Positions 34,158 to 43,070 of a DNA stretch of 64,000 nucleotides are shown here, piece after piece. Every line of letters starts with the position of its first letter. The stretch's first letter is position 1. Under the pieces are notes generated by a model. That model worked only from the letters and a program-made list of their open reading frames with translations. It made no database searches and was not told the DNA's origin. The translations under genes were made by a program, and so were the position numbers. Source of the stretch: HKCCE3408 sp039183205 (GTDB lineage Bacteria; Pseudomonadota; Alphaproteobacteria; Rhodobacterales; Rhodobacteraceae); NCBI GenBank assembly GCA_039183205.1, contig JBCDBR010000020.1, positions 5,569 through 69,568 on the forward strand. Direction: 5' to 3'.

Positions 34158-34930
34158 AGCGTTGTGTTCGTGGCGCCGCCATCCATCAAGATGTTTTGGC
34201 CCACCACGAACTTTGCATGCTGCGAACAGAGAAACGCGCACATCCGGCCGAAATCGCGCGGATCGCCGTATTCACCCGTCGGCAGTGTGGCCAAACGGCT
34301 GGCGCGCGCGTCATCAAAGCTGATGTTCTCGGCCCTGGAAAGCGCGGCATCCAATGCGTCCATCCGATCGGTCGCGTGGAGCCCCGGCAGCAGGTTGTTG
34401 ATCACCACACCGTGGGGGGCCACTTGCCGCGCCGTACCCGCGACATAGCCGGTCAATCCGGCACGCGCGGAATTCGACAGGCCCAATTGCGCAACGGGCG
34501 CCTTGACCGAGACCGATGTGATGTTAACGACCCTGCCCCAACCTCTTGTCATCATTCCCGGGACGAGTGCCTTCATCATCGCAATGGGCGAAAGCATATT
34601 GGCATCAAGTGCCGCAATGAAATCGTCACGGTCCCAATCTGTCCACATCCCGGGCGGAGGGCCACCCGCATTATTGACCAGAATATCCACCGCGCCTGCG
34701 GTCTCGAGCACCTCGGCCCGTCCATCCTGGGTGGTGATGTCAGCCGCGACCGTCGCGACCTCGGCGCCAAGACCGCGGATTTCCTCCGCCGTCGCATTTA
34801 GCGCATCAGAGCCACGACCGTTCAACATCACGCTGCATCCGGCCTCAGCCAGGGCGATCGCGCAGCCTTTTCCCAAGCCCTTCGATGACGCGCAGACTAA
34901 CGCCCTTTTGCCCGAAATTCCGAGATCCAT
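34154..34930 (-). CDS. Short-chain dehydrogenase/reductase family protein, atypical active site
   Basis: A 258-residue SDR. The nucleotide-binding loop is VCASSKGLGKGCAIALAEAG (~residues 12-31), with DILVNNAGGPPPGMWTDWDR (NNAG, ~84-103). In the active-site segment, TSVSVKAPVAQLGLSNSARAGL, the serine motif is present but the Tyr-x-x-x-Lys pair is not at the expected place; aligned residues read Ser-x-x-x-Arg. Such SDRs are usually called 3-oxoacyl-ACP reductase-like, but the missing Tyr/Lys makes normal catalysis doubtful. It overlaps the alkylation repair gene by four bases. Confidence 0.88.
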   Translation of the reverse strand: MDLGISGKRALVCASSKGLGKGCAIALAEAGCSVMLNGRGSDALNATAEEIRGLGAEVATVAADITTQDGRAEVLETAGAVDILVNNAGGPPPGMWTDWDRDDFIAALDANMLSPIAMMKALVPGMMTRGWGRVVNITSVSVKAPVAQLGLSNSARAGLTGYVAGTARQVAPHGVVINNLLPGLHATDRMDALDAALSRAENISFDDARASRLATLPTGEYGDPRDFGRMCAFLCSQHAKFVVGQNILMDGGATNTTL

Positions 34931-35044
34931 TTTCCGTCTCCAGCTGTCGTCGTATCGGTGTAACCAGTTGGCTTAGAAAGCGCAAAGCCAAGGCGGCCGA
35001 TCGGATCAGACAATTCGGCTGGCACAGCCTCCGGAATGCGGGCG

Positions 35045-35416
35045 CTAACCGAGGGCGTAAAAGAACTCTTCCCGCACGATCTTTCCGTCGGCCACATGGT
35101 AGATGCCGATTTCGTCCATATCGTCAACGGCACCGCTGGAGCGATCGCGCGTTTTGACCCGAAACCGCACCGCAAACCGATCATCACCGTGCGGATAGGG
35201 GTCCGAGATGTCTTGTTCCAGCACTTCAAAGGCACCGTTCCACCATTCGTGCTTGCCTTGAATCGCCGCGATGCCGCTGACCTCACGACCTGAGCCGTCA
35301 AAGTCGACCGCCTCAACCGATACGGCATCCGGCGCGTAGAGTTTCGGCAAATTGTTGGTGTCCTCTCCGCTGCGGCAGCCGTCCACAAGCGCCGCGGCAA
35401 TTTCACTTAGGGTCAT
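35045..35416 (-). CDS. SnoaL/NTF2-like family protein
   Basis: A 123-residue protein with a cone-shaped NTF2/SnoaL-like fold pattern: an N-terminal helix (LSEIAAALVDGCRSGEDTNN), LYAPDAVSVEA, a sheet with EWWNGAFEVLEQDISDPYPH and the closing DEIGIYHVADGKIVREEFFY. This superfamily includes isomerases, polyketide cyclases and hydrolases; the function here is not known. GGAGAGACG precedes the ATG. It is divergent from prfC. Confidence 0.85.
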   Translation of the reverse strand: MTLSEIAAALVDGCRSGEDTNNLPKLYAPDAVSVEAVDFDGSGREVSGIAAIQGKHEWWNGAFEVLEQDISDPYPHGDDRFAVRFRVKTRDRSSGAVDDMDEIGIYHVADGKIVREEFFYALG

Positions 35417-35519
35417 CGTCTCTCCTCCCGATGTTCATGTTATGTTCAACTTAACCGATTCGTATTGCAACGTCACGGACGCATTTGCAGGCCCGCCCCC
35501 GCGGCGCTATATCGCCGCC

Positions 35520-37118
35520 ATGTTAGACAATCGACCAAACCTGCCGCCCGAAATTGCCCGCCGTCGCACGTTTGCGATTATTTCGCATCCCGATGCCGGC
35601 AAGACGACGTTAACCGAGAAGTTTCTGCTTTATGGCGGCGCGATTCAAATGGCGGGACAGGTGCGCGCCAAGGGAGAGGCACGCCGCACGCGATCGGACT
35701 TTATGGCGATGGAAAAAGATCGCGGCATATCCGTATCGGCCTCTGCCATGTCCTTTGATTATCGTGATCACAGATTTAACCTTGTGGACACGCCGGGCCA
35801 TTCTGATTTCTCCGAAGACACGTATCGCACGCTGACCGCAGTCGATGCAGCCATCATGGTAATCGATGGCGCCAAGGGTGTCGAAAGCCAGACCCAAAAG
35901 CTCTTTGAGGTCTGCCGATTACGTGACCTCCCGATCTTGACATTTTGCAACAAAATGGATCGGGAAAGCCGCGATACTTTCGAGATAATTGATGAAATAC
36001 AAGAAAACTTAGCTATTGACGTGACGCCAGCATCTTGGCCGATTGGCGTCGGGCGCGACTTTTTGGGCTGCTATGATCTGTTGCGCGACCGGCTGGAATT
36101 GATGGATCGCGCCGACCGAAACAGGGTCGCCGATAATGTCGCGATGGAGGGGCTAGACGATCCCAGATTAAGTGATCACGTTCCCGATGACTTACTGTCG
36201 AAGCTGCGTGACGAGGTGGAAATGGCGCGGGAGCTCTTGCCGCCAATGGACGCCAAAGCGTTCGCCGAAGGTACGCTTACGCCGATTTGGTTCGGCTCTG
36301 CGATCAACTCTTTTGGCGTGAAAGAGCTCATGGACGGCATCGCAGAATACGGACCGCTTCCGCAGGTCCAAACGGCAGATCCGCGGCAGGTCGCACCGGA
36401 GGAGAAGAATGTCGCTGGTTTTGTCTTTAAGGTCCAAGCGAATATGGACCCCAAACATCGCGACCGCGTGGCCTTTGTGCGTCTCGCCGCAGGACATTTC
36501 CAACGCGGCATGAAACTGACGCATGTACGGTCGAAAAAGCCGATGGCGATCAGCAACCCCGTGTTGTTCCTCGCGGCAGACAGGGAATTGGCGGAAGAGG
36601 CCTGGGCCGGCGACATCATCGGCATTCCAAACCACGGCCAATTGCGCATTGGCGACGCTCTGACCGAGGGTGAGGCGTTGCGCTTTACAGGCATTCCCAG
36701 CTTTGCGCCGGAACTTCTACAAACCTGTCGCGCCGGCGATCCGCTCAAGGCCAAACATCTCGACAAAGCGCTGATGCAATTCGCCGAAGAAGGTGCGGCA
36801 AAGGTGTTTCGGCCCGACATCGGTTCTGGCTTCATCGTGGGAGTTGTGGGCGCCTTGCAATTTGACGTATTGGCCAGCCGGATTGAGCTTGAATATGGCC
36901 TCCCGGTGCGGTTCGAGCCGTCGCAATTCACCTCTGCCAGATGGGTCCATGGCGAGAAAGACGCCATTGACGGCTTTGCCAGCGCCAACAAACAGCACAT
37001 GGCTCGCGACAATGACGGCGACCCGGTATATCTGACGCGTCTGCAATGGGACATTGACCGGGTCGACCGGGACTACCCCGAAATTCGATTGTCGGCGACG
37101 AAGGAACTGATGGTTTAA
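35520..37118 (+). CDS. prfC: Peptide chain release factor 3
   Basis: A 532-residue translational GTPase that recycles release factors RF1/RF2. GTPase motifs: AIISHPDAGKTTLTEK (G1, ~residues 19-34), RGISVSASAMSFDY (switch I), LVDTPGHSDFSEDTYR (G3), FCNKMDRESRD (G4). Domain III and C-terminal sequence with GFIVGVVGALQFDVLASRIELEYGLP are RF3-specific. ATG 35520 is used; upstream frame to 35352 is not family-like. Its stop codon TAA is part of the CtrA-type box that precedes the next gene. Confidence 0.96.
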   Translation: MLDNRPNLPPEIARRRTFAIISHPDAGKTTLTEKFLLYGGAIQMAGQVRAKGEARRTRSDFMAMEKDRGISVSASAMSFDYRDHRFNLVDTPGHSDFSEDTYRTLTAVDAAIMVIDGAKGVESQTQKLFEVCRLRDLPILTFCNKMDRESRDTFEIIDEIQENLAIDVTPASWPIGVGRDFLGCYDLLRDRLELMDRADRNRVADNVAMEGLDDPRLSDHVPDDLLSKLRDEVEMARELLPPMDAKAFAEGTLTPIWFGSAINSFGVKELMDGIAEYGPLPQVQTADPRQVAPEEKNVAGFVFKVQANMDPKHRDRVAFVRLAAGHFQRGMKLTHVRSKKPMAISNPVLFLAADRELAEEAWAGDIIGIPNHGQLRIGDALTEGEALRFTGIPSFAPELLQTCRAGDPLKAKHLDKALMQFAEEGAAKVFRPDIGSGFIVGVVGALQFDVLASRIELEYGLPVRFEPSQFTSARWVHGEKDAIDGFASANKQHMARDNDGDPVYLTRLQWDIDRVDRDYPEIRLSATKELMV

Positions 37119-37130
37119 GGGCGCATTAAC
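37115..37130 (+). promoter_or_regulatory. CtrA-type box
   Basis: TTAA (37115-37118) and TTAAC (37126-37130), separated by exactly seven bases, match the CtrA consensus TTAA-N7-TTAAC, and the second half continues as TTAACCAT, the extended form. The box overlaps the prfC stop codon and ends 24 bases before the ATG of the exported-protein gene. Binding is inferred. Confidence 0.5.
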
Positions 37131-37154
37131 CATGTCTCGCTAAGTGCTGGTAGC

Positions 37155-37649
37155 ATGGTTCGCCTTTTGGTCTCACTTGCATTCCTGATTGCCTGCAATA
37201 TCGCGCAGGCGCAAGGCACGATGCAGAGCCGGCATACGGGTCTTGTGGGCGGGTATTCCGCAGAACTGCGCGTATCCCAGCACCGGCACTTCACGGTCTA
37301 CGCTCAGGGTTTTGTAATCCGCAACGGCGACACGCTTGTCCATACGGTCTTTTTGACAGAAGGCACGAACCAGCGCCCCGCCATGCGCGTCGACAGCGCC
37401 TGGCATCTCGGACGTGAGTTGCACTGGGACGCTGTGCGACCGGATCGCCGATGCAGCGGTTTTCGCTGCGTCAGGAACCTCGGCGTGCTCACCTTTTCGG
37501 GCGGAGAATTCAACGCATTGTCCGCCACAGGTTTCGATCTGCGCCTCATCGGCTCTCAGGGTCCGATTGACTTGGTCATACCGGCGGAGATCTTTGCGCA
37601 AGCCTCCACAGAGGCGGCCCGCGTCATCGGCGCATCGCTGCAGTACTAG
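37155..37649 (+). CDS. Exported protein of unknown function (paralogue of the gene at 37764-38249)
   Basis: A 164-residue protein with a clear signal peptide: VRLLVSLAFLIACNIAQAQG, cleavage likely after AQA (~residue 19). The mature part is beta-rich, with a Cys pair in RCSGFRC and the conserved stretch NLGVLTFSGGEFNALSATGF, then FDLRLIGSQGPIDLVIPAEI. The neighbouring convergent gene encodes a related protein with the same order of features. No known domain recognised. A CtrA-type box lies just upstream. Confidence 0.75.
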   Translation: MVRLLVSLAFLIACNIAQAQGTMQSRHTGLVGGYSAELRVSQHRHFTVYAQGFVIRNGDTLVHTVFLTEGTNQRPAMRVDSAWHLGRELHWDAVRPDRRCSGFRCVRNLGVLTFSGGEFNALSATGFDLRLIGSQGPIDLVIPAEIFAQASTEAARVIGASLQY

Positions 37650-37763
37650 AGCTCCGACCTCGCAACCTGAAACAGCACTGCGAACAGCGACCATATCCAA
37701 GTTGGATTGAGCCGTTGAAAAACACCAGGTGCGGCACCTTAAGACGCCGACACTGCTGGCTGA

Positions 37764-38249
37764 CTAATTCACCAGAAGAGCCTGGTCGCGAGCTTCGGCG
37801 AACAGAGCCGGCGGCAATGACAGCTCCAATGCGGTACCGGGCCCAGTCAGACGCATAGCCATCCCAGCATTGGCTGCTTGCTCAAAAGCGGCCTCACTAA
37901 AGAAGACAGTGCCAAGATGGTAACCGATACAGCGCCCATTGCCGGGGCAAAACGCCTCAATCCGCGGAGACGGTTCAAAGTCGAGCGTGGCCTGACCGCT
38001 GATAGCACGATCAATGTCGATACGCGGCCGGTTTCCACCGGATCGCTGCGCCAGTTCGACGATGAATACACGGTTCACACCGTGAAAGACGACCCTGGCC
38101 TCGGCAATAACAGCATGGCGAATGTGCGATGAGACCACCCGATGATCGGAATGAGCAGCGGTAACGCCCGTCGCTACAGAGAATACGCCCGGCCCGGCTG
38201 CGACGGACGCAGGAAGGACTAAGGCAACAAAAAACAACCAGATACGCAT
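37764..38249 (-). CDS. Exported protein of unknown function (paralogue of the gene at 37155-37649)
   Basis: A 161-residue protein. MRIWLFFVALVLPASVAAGP is a signal peptide, cleavage likely after VAA (~residue 18). The C-terminal half corresponds to that of the convergent neighbour: CPGNGRC versus CSGFRC, then GTVFFSEAAFEQAANAGMAM and RLTGPGTALELSLPPALFAEA against RLIGSQGPIDLVIPAEIFAQA. The N-terminal halves have diverged more. Two TTAA tetramers lie 16-26 bases upstream, six bases apart, a near-miss to the CtrA consensus. Function unknown. Confidence 0.75.
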   Translation of the reverse strand: MRIWLFFVALVLPASVAAGPGVFSVATGVTAAHSDHRVVSSHIRHAVIAEARVVFHGVNRVFIVELAQRSGGNRPRIDIDRAISGQATLDFEPSPRIEAFCPGNGRCIGYHLGTVFFSEAAFEQAANAGMAMRLTGPGTALELSLPPALFAEARDQALLVN

Positions 38250-38428
38250 AAAACCCCTGACTAGTTAAACAATCTTAACAATCGGTGAATACCACAGTAT
38301 TTGACCTGCTGGCCAGTTTGTTCTATGTGCCCGCCTAGCCACGGGATCCGCCCGCGGCATGACGCGGGGCGCGCCGAAGATCATGCGCTCCATAGACGGT
38401 GCGGGCAAAGTCCGCCAAATGGATGTAC

Positions 38429-39841
38429 ATGATTAAATTTTCTGAGCTCGACCTTAATGCTAAGGTCCTCAAAGCGATCGCCGAAGCTGGGTACGAAACC
38501 CCGACACCAATCCAAGAAGGCGCCATTCCGCCTGCGCTTCAAGGCAAGGATGTGCTTGGCATTGCGCAAACGGGCACCGGTAAAACGGCAAGCTTCACGC
38601 TACCGCTGATCACCGCCTTAGCCCGCGGCCGGGCGCGCGCGCGAATGCCGCGCAGCTTGGTGTTGTGCCCAACCCGGGAACTAGCCGCGCAAGTAGCTGA
38701 AAACTTTGACATCTACTCAAAGTATCTCAAACTGACAAAGGCGCTTTTGATCGGCGGTGTGAGCTTTAAGGATCAGGACGCGCTAATCGATAAGGGCGTC
38801 GATGTCTTGATCGCAACACCCGGGCGCCTTCTTGATCATTTTGAGCGTGGAAAGCTCATCCTGTCGGACGTCAAGATCATGGTGGTCGATGAAGCAGACC
38901 GGATGCTCGATATGGGGTTCATACCGGATATCGAAAAGATTTTCAGCCTCACACCCTTCACACGACAGACACTGTTTTTCTCGGCGACGATGCCGCCAGA
39001 GATTGAGCGGCTGACAAATACATTCCTGTCAAATCCGGGCAAGATCGAGGTGGCGCGCCAATCGACGACATCGGACACGATCACCCAAGGCCTGGTGATG
39101 TTTCGCGGATCCCGCCGCGACCGCGAGGCTACGGAAAAACGTGCATTGCTACGCGCAATGATCGAAAAAGAAGGCGAGGCTTGCCGGAACGCGATCATCT
39201 TCTGCAATCGCAAGGTCGATGTCGACATTGTCGCTAAATCCATGAAAAAGCATGGTTTAAACGCCTCACCCATCCATGGTGACTTGGATCAAGCGCATCG
39301 CATGCGGACGTTAGACGGCTTTCGCGACGGCTCGATTACCTTTTTGATTGCGTCCGATGTGGCCGCGCGCGGATTGGACATCCCCGATGTCAGCCATGTC
39401 TTCAATTTTGACGTGCCAAGCCATGCAGAAGACTATGTGCACCGCATTGGCCGTACGGGACGCGCTGGCAAAACGGGCACCGCCCTAACGATATGCGCCA
39501 AGCGCGACGAGAAGTACTTGGTCGAGATCGAAAAGCTGGTTGCCCACGAGATCCCGCGGCTGGAAAGCCCGCTCCCCCAACCTGAGACAGCCGATCAAAA
39601 GCAGCCGGAGGAGAAACCGGCGCGCCGCTCCCGGAACAAGCGCACAAATAGCCAAACGGTCACTTCGGCTGAGCGGCCGAGGCGCGATGGCGGGCGCAAC
39701 AATGACACCAGTCCCAACTCCGTTGGTATGGGAGATCATATGCCCGACTTTATCGCGCTAAGTTTCGCCGAACGTCGCGGCGAAGAGACCGATGCTAAGG
39801 CAAAACGCAGCAGCGCGGCGCATGAGGACGATGCCGCTTAG
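38429..39841 (+). CDS. rhlE: DEAD-box ATP-dependent RNA helicase
   Basis: A 470-residue helicase. Motifs: Q motif TPTPIQEGAIPPAL, motif I AQTGTGKTASF (~residues 47-57), Ia PTRELAAQVAE, Ib TPGRLLDHFERGK, DEAD motif VVDEADRMLDMGF (~152-164), III SATMPPEI, IV-VI with SDVAARGLDIPDVSHV and HRIGRTGRAGKTG. The long basic C-terminal tail (~380-470, rich in Arg/Lys/Glu) fits RhlE-type helicases of ribosome assembly or RNA decay. ATG 38429 (MIKFSELDL) is used; ATG 38423 and 38399 are alternatives. The 3' end overlaps the convergent rnj by four bases. Confidence 0.92.
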   Translation: MIKFSELDLNAKVLKAIAEAGYETPTPIQEGAIPPALQGKDVLGIAQTGTGKTASFTLPLITALARGRARARMPRSLVLCPTRELAAQVAENFDIYSKYLKLTKALLIGGVSFKDQDALIDKGVDVLIATPGRLLDHFERGKLILSDVKIMVVDEADRMLDMGFIPDIEKIFSLTPFTRQTLFFSATMPPEIERLTNTFLSNPGKIEVARQSTTSDTITQGLVMFRGSRRDREATEKRALLRAMIEKEGEACRNAIIFCNRKVDVDIVAKSMKKHGLNASPIHGDLDQAHRMRTLDGFRDGSITFLIASDVAARGLDIPDVSHVFNFDVPSHAEDYVHRIGRTGRAGKTGTALTICAKRDEKYLVEIEKLVAHEIPRLESPLPQPETADQKQPEEKPARRSRNKRTNSQTVTSAERPRRDGGRNNDTSPNSVGMGDHMPDFIALSFAERRGEETDAKAKRSSAAHEDDAA

Positions 39842-41514
39842 GCCATCAATCGGCTGACCATCACCGTCACTTCGGGACGTTTGCCAATTTCGGCCTGGCA
39901 AATTTGACGGGCGGCACGGGTAATCGCCTCATCAAGTTTGTCGTCGTTTTCGACCGTGCGGTCGTCCAAACGCGGCAACATCTCTGCGATACTGTCCTCG
40001 ATTAGCTCGGCCAGATCTGCGCCATCGCCGGTCACCTCAGGAAGACCGCGCAAGCTCACCCAGCTATCTTCCAAAATTGCATCTTCCTCATCCACAACCA
40101 GCGCGACCACCACAAGACCGTTGAGCGCAAGCTTCATCCGATCACGGATGACACCGTCAAACGCGCCAACAAGGGCGCTGCCATCGAGATAGGTGCGCGC
40201 AACCTCGATATGCTCAACCGGGCCAGGTTGATTGCCAGAAAGGCTCAGCATCGTGCCATTGGCGGCGATCAGACCCAGAAGGCCGCTTTTTTCCGCCACG
40301 CGCGCATGGCGTTGCAAATGCCGATACTCGCCATGGTTCGGAACCAAAATTTGCGGCCGCAAAAGCGTGTGCATGGTTTCCAAATCAGGCCGGTTGGCAT
40401 GGCCAGAAACGTGGAAAAACCCTGCCTCGCCATCGATAACATCGACGCCTTGTTCGGCAAGTGCGTTCTGAATGCGGGCAACACCGATCTCGTTGCCTGG
40501 GATGGTCTTTGACGAAAACAAGAACGTGTCGCCTGCTGTGAGTTCATGGCCCAAATAAGAGCCACGCGCCAACGCCGCCGAAGCCGCGCGCCGTTCACCT
40601 TGGCTTCCCGTGACCAAGAGCATTAGGTTTTCACGCGGGATTTCCGTTGCATCCTCAGGGCTTACGGTCGGTGGGAAATCGGTGAGTACACCGGCCTCGA
40701 CGGAGGCTGTCACCATCCGTTTCATCGCCCGGCCCAAAAGACAGATTGTACGGCCCGCGGCGTGACCGGCTTCGGCAAGGGTTTTCAGCCGCGCCACGTT
40801 TGAGGCGAACGTGGTGGCAACAACCATGCCGTTTGCATTGGCCACAAGTTGCCCGATGGGACCGGCCAATTGACTTTCGGACCGCCCGGGATGCTCGGAA
40901 AAGACATTTGTGGAATCGCAGATCAAGGCCGCCACCCCGGCATCGCCGATCTGGCGCCACATATCCGCATCGAATGGTTCCCCGACGATAGGGTCGGTGT
41001 CGATTTTGAAGTCACCGGAATGTACAATGCGCCCGGCGGGAGTATCGATCACGAGGCCACTTGCCTCGGGGATCGAATGGCTCACCGGTGCGAATGACAC
41101 GGTGAACGGACCGGCCTCCAAAGCTTCCGGATAGGGCTCACAGATACGAAGGATCGCGTCCGGATCGTGCCCCGCCTCTTCGAGTTTTCGCGCCGCATGG
41201 ATCGCGGTAAACCGGCGGGCGTAAACCGTGCAGCCAAGCCGCGCCCAAAGATGCCCAAGTGCGCCCAAATGATCTTCGTGAGCGTGGGTGATAAAGATAC
41301 CGTCAAGCCGGTCCGCACGCGCCTCTAGCCAAGCGATATCCGGCAAGATCACGTCGACGCCGGGTTGGCCGTCCATGTCGGGAAAGCTGACCCCGATATC
41401 GACGAGGACGAACCGTTCAGCGTTTTCCGGGCCATATCCGTAGACGTAGCAGTTCATCCCGATCTCCCCCGCACCGCCAAGTGGGAGATAAATCAACCGC
41501 GCTGAAGCATTCAT
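39838..41514 (-). CDS. rnj: Ribonuclease J
   Basis: A 558-residue metallo-beta-lactamase/beta-CASP ribonuclease with endo- and 5'-exonuclease activity in RNA decay. Zinc-site motif ITHAHEDHLGALGH (~residues 74-87), SGDFKIDTDP, the beta-CASP region with LICDSTNVFSEHPGRSE and TFASNVARLKTLAE, and FHVSGHANRPDLETM. The C-terminal domain ends VTVMVSRLMA. It overlaps the coaX stop (ATGA) and so is translated with birA-coaX-rnj behind the nuo genes, an arrangement typical of Rhodobacterales. Confidence 0.96.
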   Translation of the reverse strand: MNASARLIYLPLGGAGEIGMNCYVYGYGPENAERFVLVDIGVSFPDMDGQPGVDVILPDIAWLEARADRLDGIFITHAHEDHLGALGHLWARLGCTVYARRFTAIHAARKLEEAGHDPDAILRICEPYPEALEAGPFTVSFAPVSHSIPEASGLVIDTPAGRIVHSGDFKIDTDPIVGEPFDADMWRQIGDAGVAALICDSTNVFSEHPGRSESQLAGPIGQLVANANGMVVATTFASNVARLKTLAEAGHAAGRTICLLGRAMKRMVTASVEAGVLTDFPPTVSPEDATEIPRENLMLLVTGSQGERRAASAALARGSYLGHELTAGDTFLFSSKTIPGNEIGVARIQNALAEQGVDVIDGEAGFFHVSGHANRPDLETMHTLLRPQILVPNHGEYRHLQRHARVAEKSGLLGLIAANGTMLSLSGNQPGPVEHIEVARTYLDGSALVGAFDGVIRDRMKLALNGLVVVALVVDEEDAILEDSWVSLRGLPEVTGDGADLAELIEDSIAEMLPRLDDRTVENDDKLDEAITRAARQICQAEIGKRPEVTVMVSRLMA

Positions 41515-42284
41515 CCGTGGTCCTTGTTAAATTTGTGGATCACGGTCAATCCGTGCATCGTTAAATCGTCTTCGATGACGTCAAATAACACATCACCCTG
41601 CGAGAACAACGGCGCAAGCCCGCCCGTGCCCAGAACGCGCATGGGCCGATCATATTCGCCACGAATGCGCGCGCAGATGCCTTGGATCAAACCCACATAG
41701 CCCCAAAAGACGCCGGATTGCATGCATGCCACGGTGTTTGTCCCGATGACGGCTTGGGGCTTGGTCACATCCACATGCGGCAGCGCTGCGGCCGCGCGGT
41801 GTAGCGCTTCTAGGCTGAGATTCACGCCAGGTGCGATGACACCGCCGATATAGGCGCCGTCTTCGGCAACCACATCAAAGGTTGTCGCGGTGCCAAAATC
41901 GACCACAACCAGATCGCCACCATGGCGGTCATAGGCGCCTGCGGCATTGACCAATCTGTCCGGCCCAACTTGCGTACCCTCATCGACCCGCGGCGGCCGC
42001 GGCAACAGACAATCCGGCCTGCCAACCACATATGGTCGGGTGTTGAAATAGCGATCGCACAGAACCCGGAGGTTAAAGACGACGCGGGGCACGGTGGACG
42101 AGATGATCACTTCATCGATCACCACATCCAATTTATGGTGATGCAGAAGGGTCGACAGCCAAACGTAATATTGGTCCGCGGTGCGCTGCCATTCGGTCGA
42201 GGTGCGCAACGTGCACAAAAATGCGGACCCGTCCCATACGGAAAACACAGTGTTTGTGTTGCCGCAGTCGATACAAAGCAACAT
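41511..42284 (-). CDS. coaX: Type III pantothenate kinase
   Basis: A 257-residue kinase for the first step of coenzyme A synthesis. Motifs: LLCIDCGNTNTVFSVWDG (phosphate 1, residues ~2-19), VGPDRLVNAAGAYDR (~106-120), VVDFGTATTFDVVAEDGAYIGG (phosphate 2, ~126-147) and the adenosine motif VLGTGGLAPLFS (~222-233). ATG 42284 has a purine-rich site upstream. Between birA (27-base gap) and rnj (4-base overlap). Confidence 0.96.
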   Translation of the reverse strand: MLLCIDCGNTNTVFSVWDGSAFLCTLRTSTEWQRTADQYYVWLSTLLHHHKLDVVIDEVIISSTVPRVVFNLRVLCDRYFNTRPYVVGRPDCLLPRPPRVDEGTQVGPDRLVNAAGAYDRHGGDLVVVDFGTATTFDVVAEDGAYIGGVIAPGVNLSLEALHRAAAALPHVDVTKPQAVIGTNTVACMQSGVFWGYVGLIQGICARIRGEYDRPMRVLGTGGLAPLFSQGDVLFDVIEDDLTMHGLTVIHKFNKDHG

Positions 42285-42311
42285 GGGCGCCAGCCTCCTT
42301 GCGCCGCGGCC

Positions 42312-43070
42312 CTAGAGGTAAATTTCGGCCGCTGAGATCACCTTTTCGCCTCCAGGCGTCGCAAGTACAAGGGCGCCGGTATCATCGATGCTTTGGAACG
42401 TACCGTGGGTAGCGGTCTGCCCAATCCGCGCGGTGATCATGCGGCCAAGACTTGCCGCATCGGCCAGCCAGGCGGCGCGTATAGGACCAAAACCATCCCG
42501 TACAAATACCTGTTCCCAATGGGCGTAGCTGGTGGCTAACGCTGCCAAAACGGTTGTTTGCGGTGCATCAAAGGGCTTGCCCAACGCCTCGTCCATTCCA
42601 ATCGGCGGCACGGCATGTGGCTCCAGCGCGGCTGGATCGGGGGTTTGCCCCATATTGAGACCGATGCCGACGGCCACATGGCTCGGCGGGCCGCCGCTAC
42701 TTTTTGTTTCAAGCAAGATGCCGGCAAACTTTCGTCCGTCGATCAGGACATCGTTTGGCCACTTCAGGCCTATTCGGACAGGCGCCAATAGCTGCGCGGT
42801 CATGTCTCGTAGGGCAAGTGCGGCAACGAATGAACGTTGTGCGGCCGCAAGCGCCGAGCCTGGATTGGGCAAAGACAGGGTTGCCGCAAAGGCGCCGCGC
42901 GGCGCAATCCAAGGTCGGCCACGTCGGCCACGGCTGTGGCTTTGTCGTTCAGCGAAAATCCAAGTCGGACGCCGCAGTTCAGCGGCGCGGCGGGCGGCCT
43001 CGTCCATCGTGCTGTCCACGGCGGCCAATGCGATCTGATCGTAGCCCTCAGGCCAATGATCACTCAACAA
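42312..43070 (-). CDS. birA: Biotin--[acetyl-CoA-carboxylase] ligase
   Basis: A 252-residue biotin protein ligase without an N-terminal DNA-binding domain (class I). Catalytic motif SRGRRGRPWIAPRGAF (~residues 46-61), then RIGLKWPNDVLIDGRKFAGILLE (~97-119) with the Lys-Trp-Pro-Asn-Asp signature, and HVAVGIGLNMGQTPD. Two adjacent TTG codons at 43070 and 43067 overlap the nuoN stop; both are plausible starts and no better one is near. It is translationally coupled to nuoN. Confidence 0.93.
   Translation of the reverse strand: MLSDHWPEGYDQIALAAVDSTMDEAARRAAELRRPTWIFAERQSHSRGRRGRPWIAPRGAFAATLSLPNPGSALAAAQRSFVAALALRDMTAQLLAPVRIGLKWPNDVLIDGRKFAGILLETKSSGGPPSHVAVGIGLNMGQTPDPAALEPHAVPPIGMDEALGKPFDAPQTTVLAALATSYAHWEQVFVRDGFGPIRAAWLADAASLGRMITARIGQTATHGTFQSIDDTGALVLATPGGEKVISAAEIYL

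Noticed and set aside
37650..37763. Hairpin AGGTGCGGCACCT considered as a terminator between the convergent paralogues
   Set aside because: Stem of five base pairs with a three-base loop and no T-run on either strand.
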